Source: Micrasema longulum
Lineage: Eukaryota; Arthropoda; Insecta; Trichoptera; Brachycentridae
Assembly: GCA_022494885.1 (NCBI GenBank)
Contig: JAGVSM010000188.1
Span: 102,075-166,074, forward strand
Direction: 5' to 3'
DNA: 64,000 nt
Shown here: positions 42,060-52,738 of the stretch, one piece after another
Layout: every line of letters begins with the position of its first letter
Numbering within the stretch: the stretch's first letter is position 1
Position numbers and translations under genes: made by a program
The notes under the pieces: model-generated
The model's input: only the letters and a program-made list of their open reading frames with translations
Databases searched by the model: none
What the model was told of the DNA's origin: nothing

Positions 42060-42370
42060 ATTAAAAGAAAATTGTTTTAAAAAATATGACTACAAAAACG
42101 CGTCAAGATTGGCCTTGACAATTGAGACGGCAAAATTCATGAAATAACGACGGTCTAGTCAAACGGTCACAAACGACGGAAATAATTTAACCGAATCATG
42201 ACGTATTAGGGACCTGGCCAATGCAATGAAGCGTTATCGCGGGAATTTAAAATAATACATTTCAATAAAAAACTTATGCTACCAATATATGCGAAAAAAC
42301 ATTTTTTTACTCGATGGTATTTTATAGACCCCTATTAATTCATAATTCTAAAAAAAAGTGATATTTCCAT
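42060..42370 (+). repeat. Dispersed repeat shared with 59210-59500
   Basis: CTACAAAAACGCGTCAAGAT, TGGCCTTGACAATTG, GCCAATGCAATG, CGCGGGAATT and TTACTCGATGGTATTTTATAG occur in the same order at both sites over about 290 bp. No coding potential is shared. The type is unknown. Confidence 0.5.
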
Positions 42371-42379
42371 ATTGTACAA

Positions 42380-43110
42380 AAAGGCAAATAAATAGAATTC
42401 ATCTCTTCTTTGGTTTTGCTTAATTTTGTAAACAAATTAAGTAATGGTTACTTATTGATCTATTAAATCCTGGAATATTAAAACACTTGTCACTTAGGAT
42501 ATAGATTGCAAACACAGGGCATAATGTTATGGTAAATCGTAATCAAGTTTGCTACGCGGTTAACATTTTGAGAACTTTTATGAGTGCGGAATATGCCCAC
42601 AAATCAGGTTTAGTTACCGTGAACTTTAGTTATCTGAGTGTTTTATATCCAATTGCCACAGTGTTTTGATAAATGCACGTGTTAGATATACAGCATGTTT
42701 ATTTGCAACAAAAAAGCGTTTGTGCCATCTTTTCCGAGATCTAAATAACACATTATATTTTTTATAATTTTTTATTGCTGACAATGCATACTACATTGAT
42801 GTACATGCATAAATCTTGATCTCAGATAGAAGGAGTCACATTCAGTCAATAAGAGAACACGCTAAACGCACGCGTTTACCCTTATCTTACCCACCACTAA
42901 AGTGGTGATCCCGACGTGATATGAGCCGGTAAAAAACCCGTTGGGGTTTTATAAGAAATATTATAAGGTCTTTTCATGTTATACCTCGTTTGGTTGTTTT
43001 ATGGAGAATCCGTGTAAATAGAATTCTCCTTTTGAGATTTAAATATATTTTTTATAGCGGACAATCAAATTATTTTCTCCAAAACTGCCAATGTGAGCTA
43101 GTGATGCAGC
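42380..43110. other. No gene seen
   Basis: AT-rich intergenic DNA. Near 42886-42950 a small palindrome CACCACTAAAGTGGTG and the pair AAAAAACCCGTTGGGGTTTT occur. Confidence 0.3.
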
Positions 43111-43125
43111 CAACAATCTATTAAA

Positions 43126-43308
43126 ATGTACTCGAACCAGAGCAAATCAATATGTAAAAACACTGATCAACCTGGTGTTGAGTCTTCTTCTTTGTCGGCG
43201 ATCAGCTCACGCGCTAACGGGGAAACTGGTGATCAGGAAAACTGCGTGCACACAATTGTCTGGAGTCTGGAGGCGGCGCGGCGGATGAAGATTAATTGCG
43301 ATGGATGA
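43126..43308 (+). other. GC-rich island with a short unknown ORF
   Basis: 43140-43460 has far higher GC than its flanks (GGAGGCGGCGCGGCGG). The 60-codon plus frame has a Ser-rich start (VESSSLSAISSRANGETGDQ) but no recognisable domain, and the minus strand is also partly open. It could be a first exon or a regulatory GC island; neither is proven. Confidence 0.25.
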
Positions 43309-43329
43309 TAAAATGTTTGCGGCGTTATA

Positions 43330-43990
43330 TGATTTATAGCGTTAAGTTATATTAACTTTCACGGCAAAATAGCGAGAGATACTTTTTAACAATTAGAAAA
43401 GCGTGCGAACGTAACTCGTTGAAAAAGCTAAGAGTGGCGCTGAGGACGAGCAGTGTTGCTAACCAACAAATGTCCCGTCAGGCGTAGCAACCCCACAAAT
43501 CAAAATTATACCAGTAACCAGAAGTCGTGTATTTTTTCAGGTTGATTTGAAATTTTTCTACTGTAAAATTATGCAATTAGTAAGGTAAATCGTGGAAAAC
43601 GTGGCAAACTAGTTGTGGGTGCAAGTTTAAGAACAATTCCAATAATTAACTTTTTTTTAATACAGACAGTTGATAATTTAGCCCCACTGTATTAATATTT
43701 ATGAAATTGTATGCATTTCCAATAAATATTATTTAACTAATATTTTTATGTATTTTTTTCACAAAGAAACGTTTATTTAAAATATTATTTTAAACAAAAA
43801 ATATAAAATATAAAACAATATTTTTCTCGATAAACTATCAACAAATATTAATAATGTAAATCATACTCTTAAAAATAAAATCTGATCAATCAGACAGTAC
43901 ATTTTTGAAATAAGTAAATACACGTAAATTGAATGGAAAAAAAAGATGATAAATTCAAAAGAAAATGTGAATATTACATTTAAAAAAAAT
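43330..43990. other. No gene seen
   Basis: AT-rich beyond the GC island; nothing recognisable. Confidence 0.3.
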
Positions 43991-43999
43991 ACATACTGC

Positions 44000-44830
44000 A
44001 TCTGATAGTGCATAGAAAGCTGCATTGGTAAACCAGATGCAGCGTTTTTTGATCATATGTTGCATAAAAGTACGGTGATCAGTCTAACGCAGATTCCAGC
44101 CCGGGGACAGCTTGCCCACCACATACCGCACACCGCATCTGAGGACATAAGTCTCCTTGGCGGTGCCCACATACACGGAAAATTTGCTCATTGTCAAACG
44201 AGAAAAGCTGCCCAAAAGAGCTCTCTGAAATCTGGTAGCCTTAGCATCTTTGTGCTGAAAGAAAGTAATCCAGAAGTACATAATATGTACTTCATTAGAT
44301 TGAGTAAAGAGGGAAGTGAATTCTTCACTGACTGGGATTAAATTGATTGGACATGATCAATTCGCCGAAATGATTACAAAACTTTTTAAAAGCCTTGAAA
44401 TTATTTTTGGAAGCCACAAAATCTGTATATCAGACAGGACCTATAACAGGGCCACGGATAGTAGCGAGAAGCTTCATTTGGTAATTATAGAGAATGGGAA
44501 AGGGACAAGACCACAGGATGTGTTCAGAAGATTGGTTAGGATATCCACAGCAGCACGAAGGGGAGTCAACAGCCCGGGGACAGTGAAACCTCTAAAAAAA
44601 ATATTCTACATTGACTCCACTGTAAAACCCTGAGACCTCAAGTATGGTAGACAAACAAACCAATCGCTACACTACGAGGTGGCTTCGATTCGATTTCCTT
44701 TTTCAGGATTTTTACCTAAAAGTATACATCGAGTCGAATACACTCGTCTAGGATTTTAGTTTTATTATGATAACTGTATAACTGTATTTTTTATTCATCC
44801 AGACACACAGTTTACCAATACAGTAACTGT
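44000..44830 (-). mobile_element. SINE-A split by an R1-clade LINE
   Basis: 44000-44110 carries the inverse of the SINE-A 3' part (GTAAACCAGATGCAGCGTTT, GGTGATCAGTCTAACGC). 44584-44830 carries the middle and 5' part (GAGACCTCAAGTATGGTAGA, CGAGTCGAATACACTCGTC, CATCCAGACACACAG). Removing the LINE and one 14-bp duplicate restores collinearity with 24785-25110. Confidence 0.7.
44111..44569 (-). mobile_element. R1-clade LINE, 5'-truncated, 14-bp duplication
   Basis: CAGCCCGGGGACAG flanks it exactly (44097-44110 and 44570-44583). Sequence and 3' end match 31885-32534. The coding part is shorter and broken. The long plus-strand frame at 44316-44633 is antisense to it. Confidence 0.8.
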
Positions 44831-44839
44831 CTACCTTTT

Positions 44840-45540
44840 AACCGCTTTTGCAAAAAAAAAAACATAGTTTTATTTGATAATATTGATGTTTTTTGTTGAT
44901 ATTTCTTGATAATACTCCATACCTAATGATTATGATAAAATTATAAATTATCAATGAAACTTCTTGGTTTAGTTTTACTTTTTATTATTTTGACCAACGA
45001 GCGCTTTCGCCTAAGTAGGCTTCGCCTAAGATGCCTACTTAGGCGAAAGCGCTCGTTGGTCAAAATAATAAAAACTAAAACCAAACAAATAGTTTTATTT
45101 ATTTAAAGGCATATGAAATATTTGAGGAATAATACAATCCAAAGTTATCTGTCCATATTTACATTTTGAATTATATTTTAAAAGATTGGAATTTTTCATT
45201 TGAATTTGTTGAAAATTAGACGTCAAATAAAGCACATGCTTTATGTTAACTGGCGTCCGCAAACGTCGACATAATTATGTGAGTTTAAGATTATAATCAC
45301 GAATTAAATTTACGAGTATAATAGAAAGATATGTTGACTACTAACCGTATAGTAAGTCAAAATATATTATTCAGGTACTAGTTTGTCATGCAAACCTGTT
45401 ATTAATTTAATAAGTTTTAAATTAAATTATTTCTATTATAATTGGAAAAATTAATTTCATATATATAACACTGCTAAACTTAACAATGGAGGACGAATTA
45501 AACTTGATCTGTATGTAAATATATATGTAAATTTTGCTTT
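44840..45540. other. AT-rich DNA with one large palindrome
   Basis: Apart from the palindrome at 44964-45084 I see no feature. Confidence 0.3.
44964..45084. mobile_element. Near-perfect foldback palindrome
   Basis: A perfect 42-bp arm (44979-45020, with ACCAACGAGCGCTTTCGCCT) is mirrored at 45033-45074 around the 12-nt loop TTCGCCTAAGAT. The outer pairing continues to the ends with one 5-bp gap. The absence of arm divergence points to recent origin or gene conversion. Confidence 0.8.
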
Positions 45541-45545
45541 AATCT

Positions 45546-45730
45546 AATTAAGTACATTTTATGTACTGGTGGATTTTATTCTTTCAGCACAAAGATGCCA
45601 AGACCACCAGGTTACGGAAAACTCACTCGAGCAGTTTTTCTCGTTTGCACGCAAATTTTCCTTGTATGTGGGCACCGCCAAGGAGCCTCAAGTCCTCAGA
45701 TGCGGTGTTATGTGGTGTAAAGATGTAACG
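45546..45730 (+). mobile_element. R1-clade LINE 3'UTR fragment
   Basis: AAGTACATTTTATGTACT, CTTTCAGCACAAAGATGCCA and GTGGGCACCGCCAAGGAGCC follow the 3'UTR of 31885-32534, ending near GTGGTGTAAAG. The short frame here is not a gene. Confidence 0.6.
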
Positions 45731-45839
45731 ATATATTTCTTTCTCCAACTTGACCGTCTGAGCCATTGTTTCAATTTAAGGCTTAAGGTTTAAGGTAATA
45801 GACATTAGACAATTTAAAGAGTTTTCTGGTCATAAGGTA

Positions 45840-46290
45840 ACAAGAGAAGATCCCAGCAGAATGCTAGTACGAGGTTTTCCTGTATTTTGAACTATTTAGT
45901 ACCAAAAACACGTACGACTTTCGATCAGAGATATTTTGCTTTTGTGGCCCTAAGAGTATTCAATATCCTGGATGAACATAATAAGATCTCGAATACGAAA
46001 GCCATTTACCGGAGATGTGTACAAGTTTTGATTTTGTCTAAGAAAATAGACCATTGCAAGAGACAGCCGCTAGACATTACAAATATTTATTTACTATTAA
46101 GCGTGTCGTCTAGATGTTTGTGTGATATTTTTTTTTTTCAGAATTCTTTGATAATATGCAAGCTTCCACTTTCTATTATGTTGTGTCCCAACTCAACACA
46201 GGCCTCTTGGCCTCATAGAGTTAGGGATACGTTATAATTTTTTTGTTATATGTATCTCGGTATGAATAAATAAATAAATAAACATATATG
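45840..46290 (+). mobile_element. 5'-truncated LINE 3' end
   Basis: The frame from 45887 reads YLVPKTRTTFDQRYFAF then LRVFNILD, a common LINE polymerase C-terminal pattern. A 3' tail ATGAATAAATAAATAAATAA ends at about 46284. It is a different family from families 1 and 2. Confidence 0.6.
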
Positions 46291-46319
46291 GTGTAGCATT
46301 TTATCGTCTTTGCTTGTCC

Positions 46320-46410
46320 TTACGGGGGACTGTTCACCTTACCTTCATGAAACAGATGATCGGGATACGATGCATTAACTTTACCAATGCAGTGCTCTAT
46401 GTACCATTAG
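46320..46410 (+). mobile_element. SINE-A 3' fragment
   Basis: TTCACCTTACCTTCATGAAAC, AGATGATCGGGATACGATGC and TTTACCAATGCAGTGC match the 3' block of SINE-A, also seen inverted at 58265-58375. Confidence 0.5.
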
Positions 46411-46599
46411 AATAATCGAAAATTAATTTGAATGTACTGACAATGCATATTTGTTAACAAATTGACTATATTGCACTGAAGGATACAATTAAAACTTTTA
46501 CTGTTTCTATATTTTGTTATTTTTGCAATTTGATTCGAAAAAATTAAAAAATCTAACATTTAAAATTTTCCCTCCATATTTAAAAAAAACATTTTTAAA

Positions 46600-47160
46600 T
46601 AGATACACGTAAAAATGGCGATCGGCAGCAAATAGATGTTATTATGGCTTGTTTAAACATCTGAGATTTAAATTGCTCTCTAGAAAAACAAAGACAATTA
46701 TTTACAAAACTCTCTTTAGACCGGTATGGTGCCAAATGCTGGGTTATGACCAAAATTGATGAAAACACGGTATAAGTATTTAAGAAAAAATATTACGGAA
46801 GATATTTGGTGTTGCCAACCAAACGGAGTGTAGAGGAGATGGTTTAATCATGAATTAGAGGCACTTTATGGCAAATCCAACATTGCAGAATTCTTAAAAA
46901 TAGGAAGATAACAATGGTTGGACAATGTGTCTTCAGAATAAATGATAATTGCACCCCCGAAAAAAAATCTCTATGCCCCTTCGGAAGGTAGATGAAGCAG
47001 AAGCAGTCTGAAACTAAGATGGCTGGATAATGTGGAAAGTAACTATAGAGCAATTACAAGCTGGAGAAGAGCTGCAGGGTGCAGCAAGGAATGAATATTG
47101 ATTCTGGAGGAGGCCAGGGCCCACAACGTGCTGTAGCGCTACTGATGATGTAATAGTTTT
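46600..47160 (+). mobile_element. RTE-like LINE 3' part, frameshifted
   Basis: Broken frames read SRKTKTIIYKTLFRPV, then PLRKVDEA-type and MAGW-type pieces, and it ends TGATGATGTAATAG. The pattern is that of a decayed RTE-type polymerase end. The small minus frame at 46844-47053 is a shadow. Confidence 0.5.
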
Positions 47161-47345
47161 GTTCTAACATATTGACCGAAACGTCGCAGCGTGTCCTCCA
47201 GGCCAGATGTCGCGAAGGTAACTAGTGTGGTAGAAGAGGCCATGAAAAAGTATCAATTGAACAAACATGTGTCTTTGTGCGTCCAATACCCACAAAGCTA
47301 TTGCAAACGATTCCCTGTAAGTAACCCGTGATCTACTCTTACCTA

Positions 47346-47376
47346 TTACTACTCTACTACTACTACTACTACTACT
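47346..47376 (+). repeat. ACT/CTA microsatellite
   Basis: A run of CTA triplets immediately upstream of the LINE 3' end at 47385. Confidence 0.7.
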
Positions 47377-47384
47377 CTCCTAAT

Positions 47385-47705
47385 ATTTTTATTTCTGTGC
47401 CATATCATGTCCCCCCAACGTTGGCGATCACTCTAGAGTAGGCATTCCGGTCCTGACTGTGCCAACTGGAACTCCTCCTCAACCCCGCGCACTCTAGCCC
47501 AGTCATGGATGTTCATTCTCAGCCAAGACATCTGCCACCTTCCAACTCAACGCTTTCCCTCGATCTTTCCCATCATGATAAGCTGGAAAATCCCATATTT
47601 GCTTCCGCGCTTGATATGGCCCAGATACGCGAGTTTTCTTTGTGTTATTGAGGACAGTAGTTCTTTTTCGGCACTGGCTCGTCTCAATACCTCCTAATAT
47701 ATTGT
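47385..47705 (-). mobile_element. RTE-like LINE C-terminal end, SINE-C partner
   Basis: Minus-strand translation gives RRASAEKELLSSITQRKLAY, LGHIKRGSKYGIFQLIMMGK and IEGKR before a stop, a standard insect RTE-like polymerase end. The last about 45 bp (ATCGCCAACGTTGGGGGGAC...) are nearly the same as the 3' end of SINE-C at 8052-8465 and its relatives. Confidence 0.65.
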
Positions 47706-47709
47706 CCTA

Positions 47710-48240
47710 ATATATTCAAACACATTAATTAAATTGAGACTGTTCAGCATGATTTTTTAACGGTCATTTGAATATGAGTAATATTTTACTATTATTATCT
47801 CGACACAAAAAACATCGCGTCAATATTCACAACAATTATTTTTATCCGAAGCTACCTCGGAATGATCATGTTTGATCATAATATATTATATTACATTTAT
47901 GCAAATTATATCCGCTTTCAAACTGGTTGATATACCTTTATATTGTATGTATGAGTATCTATTGTAAATGGATCAGTTAATATTTTTTTCCAAAAGCCCA
48001 CGTGTTTTCTGTATTCTTGTGTTTGTTAAAGACAAGTTTGATGAATATTTATACTTTGTACCGACTTGACATTGAAATAGTTACTTTTTTATGGATAATC
48101 AAACGAAATCATATTCATCACTGAACTATAATAAGAGCACAGACTTAGATAAAATATGAGTCGACACATTAGAACTATTGTAACAATTTTTACAAATAAA
48201 ATCATTTTTAATAAGACATATTTTTAAGTTGTCCAATTGA
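47710..48240. other. No gene seen
   Basis: AT-rich intergenic DNA. Confidence 0.3.
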
Positions 48241-48249
48241 TTGATTTAT

Positions 48250-48600
48250 CGTTGTCCCGGTAGATGAAAAAAACAGTTCCGTGTGTGAAATAGATACGGA
48301 ATCCTGCACAAGTATTTTAGACTCGGTGGCTATTCTCAGGTAAAAATCCTGAATAAAAAAATGAGTGGAGATAATTCCGCTTCGTTGTGTAGTGGTTGCA
48401 GCCTTCTCATACTATTTTTGAAGTCTTGGATTCGATTCCTGGTAGGGCGGACCTAAAATATTGTTGTTATTTTATGTTGCAACATATCATTATGTCTGTT
48501 CTGAAACTTAAAGCATAAAACTGATCACCTTACCTTCGTGTAGCTAATGATTGAAATACGCAGCATTTGGTTTACTGGGTGCGGAAAAGGAGAAGGGGCT
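48250..48600 (+). mobile_element. SINE-A, near full-length
   Basis: GTCCCGGTAGATGAAAAAAAC, GACTCGGTGGCTATTCTCAG, GTGTAGTGGTTGCAGCCTTC, B-box GGATTCGATTCC (about 48430-48441), and ACTGATCACCTTACCTTCGT with GCAGCATTTGGTTTAC at the end. It is among the most complete copies here. Confidence 0.65.
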
Positions 48601-48651
48601 CGTTATGCGATATTTTATTGTAATAGTCAATCTGTACCTAGTAAATTCATA

Positions 48652-49320
48652 TTTTTTTTTTTTTTTTTTTTTTGTTTATTAAGAAAAACAACAGCAATAC
48701 AAAGAAATATACACAACATAATAAAAAAAAACATAAAATAAAGCCAAATCAGTTTTCACATAAATACAATTATAAAAATCCAGTTCAGTTAAATATAATT
48801 TATAGAAGTGCATGTGTGCGAGTTTTTTTTTTGTGTGTGAGGATGCGTGTGTAAAAAAGTGGAGTGTGGTTTTGGTAGGTATGTGAATATGTGTGTGATT
48901 GTATATGGGTGTGAGGGTAGGTTTAAGGACAGGGTAAGTGTGTATTTGATATGAGTGAATAGAAATAATTTAAAATTATAATGTAAAAATATAAATATAT
49001 TTTTTTTTATAACGAAACATAATTTTTTTCAAATAATAGTTTTTTAATTTTGGTTTTAAAAGTGAGTTTACTGTAATTAAATATGTCTATGTTATTAAAA
49101 AATAAATTATAATTACGCGTCAAGCGAATCAGAGGAGAGTTCTGAGCATAGTTGGTGCGAACTGTGGGTACATGGAAAAGAGATAGATTCGTGTGACGGG
49201 TGCGGTAGCCAGGTACGTTAAGGGCCAACTCAGAAACCAGAACAGGACTATCAAGACGTCCATTAAGAATGTCATGTAAAATACCCATATCTAATAACAA
49301 TATTTATCCCTTCCTCCCCC
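48652..49320 (-). mobile_element. LINE 3' end with 22-nt poly(A)
   Basis: Minus-strand frame 49007-49300 reads LNVPGYRTRHTNLSLFHVPT, VRTNYAQNSPLIRLTRNYN and NNIDIFN, the C-terminus of a LINE polymerase. About 330 bp of 3'UTR ends in an unbroken run of 22 T on plus (48652-48673), which is its poly(A) tail. The uninterrupted tail suggests a young insertion. Confidence 0.75.
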
Positions 49321-49500
49321 TCCCACCCATTTTTTTAACTATACCAAAAAATCAAACATAAAAAAAGGGTGCTCGTTGTGTTAGTTTCTAATAGCATGTG
49401 TCCTATCAGCACGCTGGTTTTATATTTTGCTACTCTGCGGTAAAGGTTGAAAGATGTAATTAATGTCCGGATTAAGAGACGGGTACGTGGAAGAAGACAC
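49311..49500 (+). mobile_element. Truncated hammerhead element
   Basis: It is collinear with 14318-14520 (CCCTCCCACCC, TTTTATATTTT, GTAATTAATGTCC). The hammerhead part at 49462-49490 stops after GAGACGGGTACGTGG, so the 3' half is lost and the core is changed (GGATTAA). Confidence 0.5.
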
Positions 49501-49549
49501 ACAAAATTCAGTAAATAGATGAATATTTACTGACATCAACTCAATATAT

Positions 49550-49690
49550 CTGATAAAAATTGATCCCAAGACCTCGTGCACTGTGCACAAAAGCACTAAT
49601 CAGTACACCATAAGGCAGACTAATTTCTCCTATATTTTCCTCTTCGAGGTACTAGCCCGAGAGTAGCCAGTTCGTGCTTTATTGTACGCG
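49550..49690 (-). mobile_element. SINE-A fragment
   Basis: AAGACCTCGTGCACTGTGCAC, TCAGTACACCATAAGG and CGAGAGTAGCCAGTTCGTGC are inverse SINE-A blocks, considerably diverged. Confidence 0.4.
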
Positions 49691-49704
49691 CTTAATTTTA
49701 TTCA

Positions 49705-49925
49705 TGTGCTTGGACATGTAGAGCGAATGGACAGCGAAATAATGGCTGAAAAGATTGATGATCCGAATGTTGATGGATGCAGAAATCAAGGAAGACCGAG
49801 AAAGACATGGCATGACTAAGTCCAACAATAAAAGATGGACAAATTAACGGTATTCCGAGGAAACATCGACGCGCGTGCATAATGAACACGAAGAGAGTTA
49901 TGTATGCAAAGACAGAGTTATAGGC
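49705..49925 (+). mobile_element. RTE-like LINE C-terminal fragment
   Basis: It reads VLGHVERMDSEIMAEKIDDP, then GRPRKTWHD and a final RRELCMQRQ, the typical insect RTE LINE ending, with in-frame stops. The 101-codon minus frame at 49698-50003 is its shadow. Confidence 0.65.
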
Positions 49926-49929
49926 ATTC

Positions 49930-50575
49930 AATTTTTTGTGCCTACTTCTACGAGGAAACAGCTTATAATTATTAAATAATATAAACTGATAATTATTAAA
50001 CAAATGTGTTTGATTTCAAGGATAAATTGGTTTTACAATAAATCGATTATAAATAAACTAAAACATGATTTAACGTAATTAATTACGAATTATAAAAACT
50101 AGATGATGGGTTTCGAATACATTCTCGATGCTTTTAATGATCTAATTCTGACCTTAAAAAGAAAAAACAAATTATGGAAAAAATTAAGCACACCAAATTT
50201 ATTTGCATGAATGCTCTCATAAAGCTTAATCATCTCGCAAAAAAATAAAATTCTCAGAAAAGTGATAAATTAGAAATACTTATTATTTCTTGAACTTTTT
50301 AGGTTGGTATCGTGATTCTGTAATTTATTGGGTTTGATAAATTTTATTCCAATGATACTGTTATTTATAAGCGATTTTTTCAATCGTCATCATCATTTCA
50401 CCATCTGCACCTAGTGGTGCGTAGGGCATAGCATTAATACTCCAGTATAGCGTGTCTTTTCGAACTTGAAGACAAAATAATTATTCGTGCTATTGCGTTG
50501 CCCTCAATATTTTATTTTGAAAAAAGATATGGAAAATAACGATACGCTTTCAAAAATACATGAATTTGTAAGAAA
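49930..50575. other. No gene seen
   Basis: AT-rich intergenic DNA. Confidence 0.3.
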
Positions 50576-50579
50576 GAGA

Positions 50580-50880
50580 TTTATTTATTGACGGACTTAT
50601 ACAGTCCATTCCAACAATGGTAAAAACATTTTCTTCTACTAAATACAGGTAAAATTTAAATAATATACAACCAAATAAAATGAGAGCTAAGACAAAACAT
50701 AATTACAACCTCAAGTGAGATCTGGTCTAGAGAGTTTTTAAATCTATTAAGACTTACACCAAAAAAGTCCAGATCTTGTTTCGAGTTTACAATGCGACAC
50801 AATCGGGACATTGGTGCATGCAAGCCATAGTTTGTACTGTGTTGATCAAGGAATAGCACATTATTATTTCGCAACCGGCG
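50580..50880 (-). mobile_element. 5'-truncated LINE 3' end (family 2 relative)
   Basis: Minus frame 50656-50874 begins MRNNNVLFLDQHSTNYGLH and contains IVNSKQDLDFFGV, collinear with the 13850-14128 protein. Its 3' end TTTATTTATTGACGGACTTA is the tail type seen in 7380-7430. Confidence 0.65.
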
Positions 50881-51220
50881 CGGCGGGTCGGGACATTGAA
50901 TGCCACTTGTTTATAAATTTCCTTTGTTCATATTTATTTCTTGTTTATTCATTTGATTCTAATTTGATTACAATGAAAGCATCCACCCCTTTCTCGAAAC
51001 TTTTCATAAAGACTTGAGTCTTTCTTCAGTTTCGCACATCAATATCATTTTTTTTTAAACTAATTAAACCAAAATTTAATATTTCTTTACAATCAAACCG
51101 CGAAAATAACAAAACAAATAAACTTTAAAAACTTTCATTGTACCCCTCACTGCAGTATTGTCAGTTTGTGACCAATCAAATACACATGGTCAGCACAATC
51201 ACCTTTTTCTAATTTCCCAG

Positions 51221-51308
51221 TATGACAGTGGAGGAATACAGTGTTAGTTCCAAATTGAGACCGCGGCCGCACGCTCCAGATCCCGCATCGGAAAGGAAGA
51301 AGAACGTT
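51221..51308 (+). CDS. Candidate first coding exon (MTVEEYSV...)
   Basis: A pyrimidine-rich tract and CCCAG (51216-51220) look like a splice acceptor. The ATG follows one base later and gives MTVEEYSVSSKLRPRPHAPD and PASERKKN, a GC-rich stretch in AT-rich surroundings. The frame runs to a stop at 51338, but GC content drops after 51305 and a possible donor GTAATA lies at 51309, so I place the exon end there. If real, the next exon is beyond a long intron, perhaps outside the window. The protein is not recognised; no signal peptide is present. Confidence 0.4.
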
Positions 51309-51509
51309 GTAATACAAACAAATCAATCAACGACATGAAACCCAAATACATATAGGAAACATTAGAATAATTTGCCCTATACAACATGCACTCAAGAAAA
51401 ACAATACGTTTCTATAACAAATCACAGAGGAATATCAAATTAAAATAATTTGATTAGTTACCATGGAATCGACACTTACCGCGCAGCTGTCATAATCAAA
51501 AAGAATCTA

Positions 51510-51640
51510 CTGTTACCCAGTGTGTAAAGTGGCCACACCAGCCAACGACTGGTCGTAAGCCTTGTAAGTGCCTAGACTTCCATATTCTCTTCTCTAAAAT
51601 GTTGTGCATCTCTGTTGTAATTTGGCAATCTTAAGAAGAA
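51510..51640 (-). repeat. 389-bp repeat family, fragment
   Basis: ACCCAGTGTGTAAAGTGGCC, GTAAGTGCCTAGACTTCCAT and GTGCATCTCTGTTGTAATTT are minus-strand unit motifs. Confidence 0.5.
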
Positions 51641-52440
51641 TCTGCTTAAAACATAGCTAATTGTCTTATATATACTTATTTCATAAACTGACATGTGTTT
51701 ACGAATAAAACAATATATCGGTTTTATTTTCCACACGTGCAGTGCAATTAAAGTAAATTTTCGTCGCGCACATTGGCATATCTCTGTGTAACATCGCGTC
51801 TGATTATAATTAAATTCCGTTAGAGAATGAATGCATCAAAGGCAAACCGACGAGTTGAAATGCCATTTTCTCAACTTTTCTAATCTCAATTTTCATAAAT
51901 TAAATAATGCGATTTTACAAAAAAAAAAAATTAAAGCTAATCACAAAAAAGTTCCTATAAAATTTTACGGTATGACCCCAGAAAACCGTGAGTGTACCTG
52001 CTGATAAATCGCATGCTTGCAGTTCGGCAGGACTTTAATAATAATATTTATTAAAAAAGTTTAGTTGTCAGATCTGAAATGCTAATTGCTGGCTGTGCTT
52101 GTTTTTGTAACTTACGTCAGAAAGATTTTTTAGGAATATTAACTTGTACTGGTTTTTGGCGCCTTTAAGTCTACTTACAACAGTTAACACAATATGTTTA
52201 TCGATTTATTCATTTAAATAAATAGAATGGAATAATTACAAATCATAATGTTTATATTTAAAAATATATATTTATTTATTTGATTTATTATTACATTATA
52301 ACATTACGTATTACAAATAAATCATAATAACGAATCGCAAACTCTATGAAGCTAAAAGCCACATTATGGAAAGTCAAAGCATGTACATTATTCAATAATA
52401 GAAAAAATAAAAAGTAAAAAATATTACATATATATTTCAA
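51640..52440. other. AT-rich DNA, hairpin copy at 51997-52031
   Basis: No gene is seen. 51997-52031 repeats the CCTGCTGA...GGCAGG hairpin of 2520-2554 followed by GACTTTAATA. Confidence 0.35.
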
Positions 52441-52460
52441 TAAAAATCGGGACAACACGC

Positions 52461-52547
52461 TTAGTAGTTTATAAATCTATGCAATATCTCGTAACAGTCT
52501 CCCGTAATGGTCTCTTCCCTTAGACAAAATCCATTTGAACACTCTTT
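52461..52547 (-). CDS. Possible terminal exon of a small cysteine-containing protein
   Basis: After an acceptor-like TTTTCAG (to 52548), the frame reads KECSNGFCLREETITGDCYE and ILHRFINY before TAA. A paralogous segment lies 3.1 kb upstream at 55545-55657. The similarity extends about 100 bp past the stop on each side, so the unit duplicated is larger than an exon. The spaced cysteines recall secreted Cys-rich peptides, but no family is certain. Upstream exons were not identified. Confidence 0.3.
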   Translation of the reverse strand, partial: KECSNGFCLREETITGDCYEILHRFINY

Positions 52548-52738
52548 CTGAAAATTAAATATGCTGTTTTAATTACAAAAATTGTAATCGGTATATATTT
52601 TTGTTGATGATAATAAAGGCCAATTTCCAAATGGCAATATCATTTAAACAAAAAAGAAATTAAAGGATTTTTTTTATTAAGTTAAAAAAATACGAAATAA
52701 AATAAGTACTAAAATAGACAATATGCGCACATCAATAT

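Noticed and set aside
42886..42950. Small palindromes near 42886-42950
   Set aside because: Short (under 10-bp arms) and isolated; not distinguishable from chance in this sequence.
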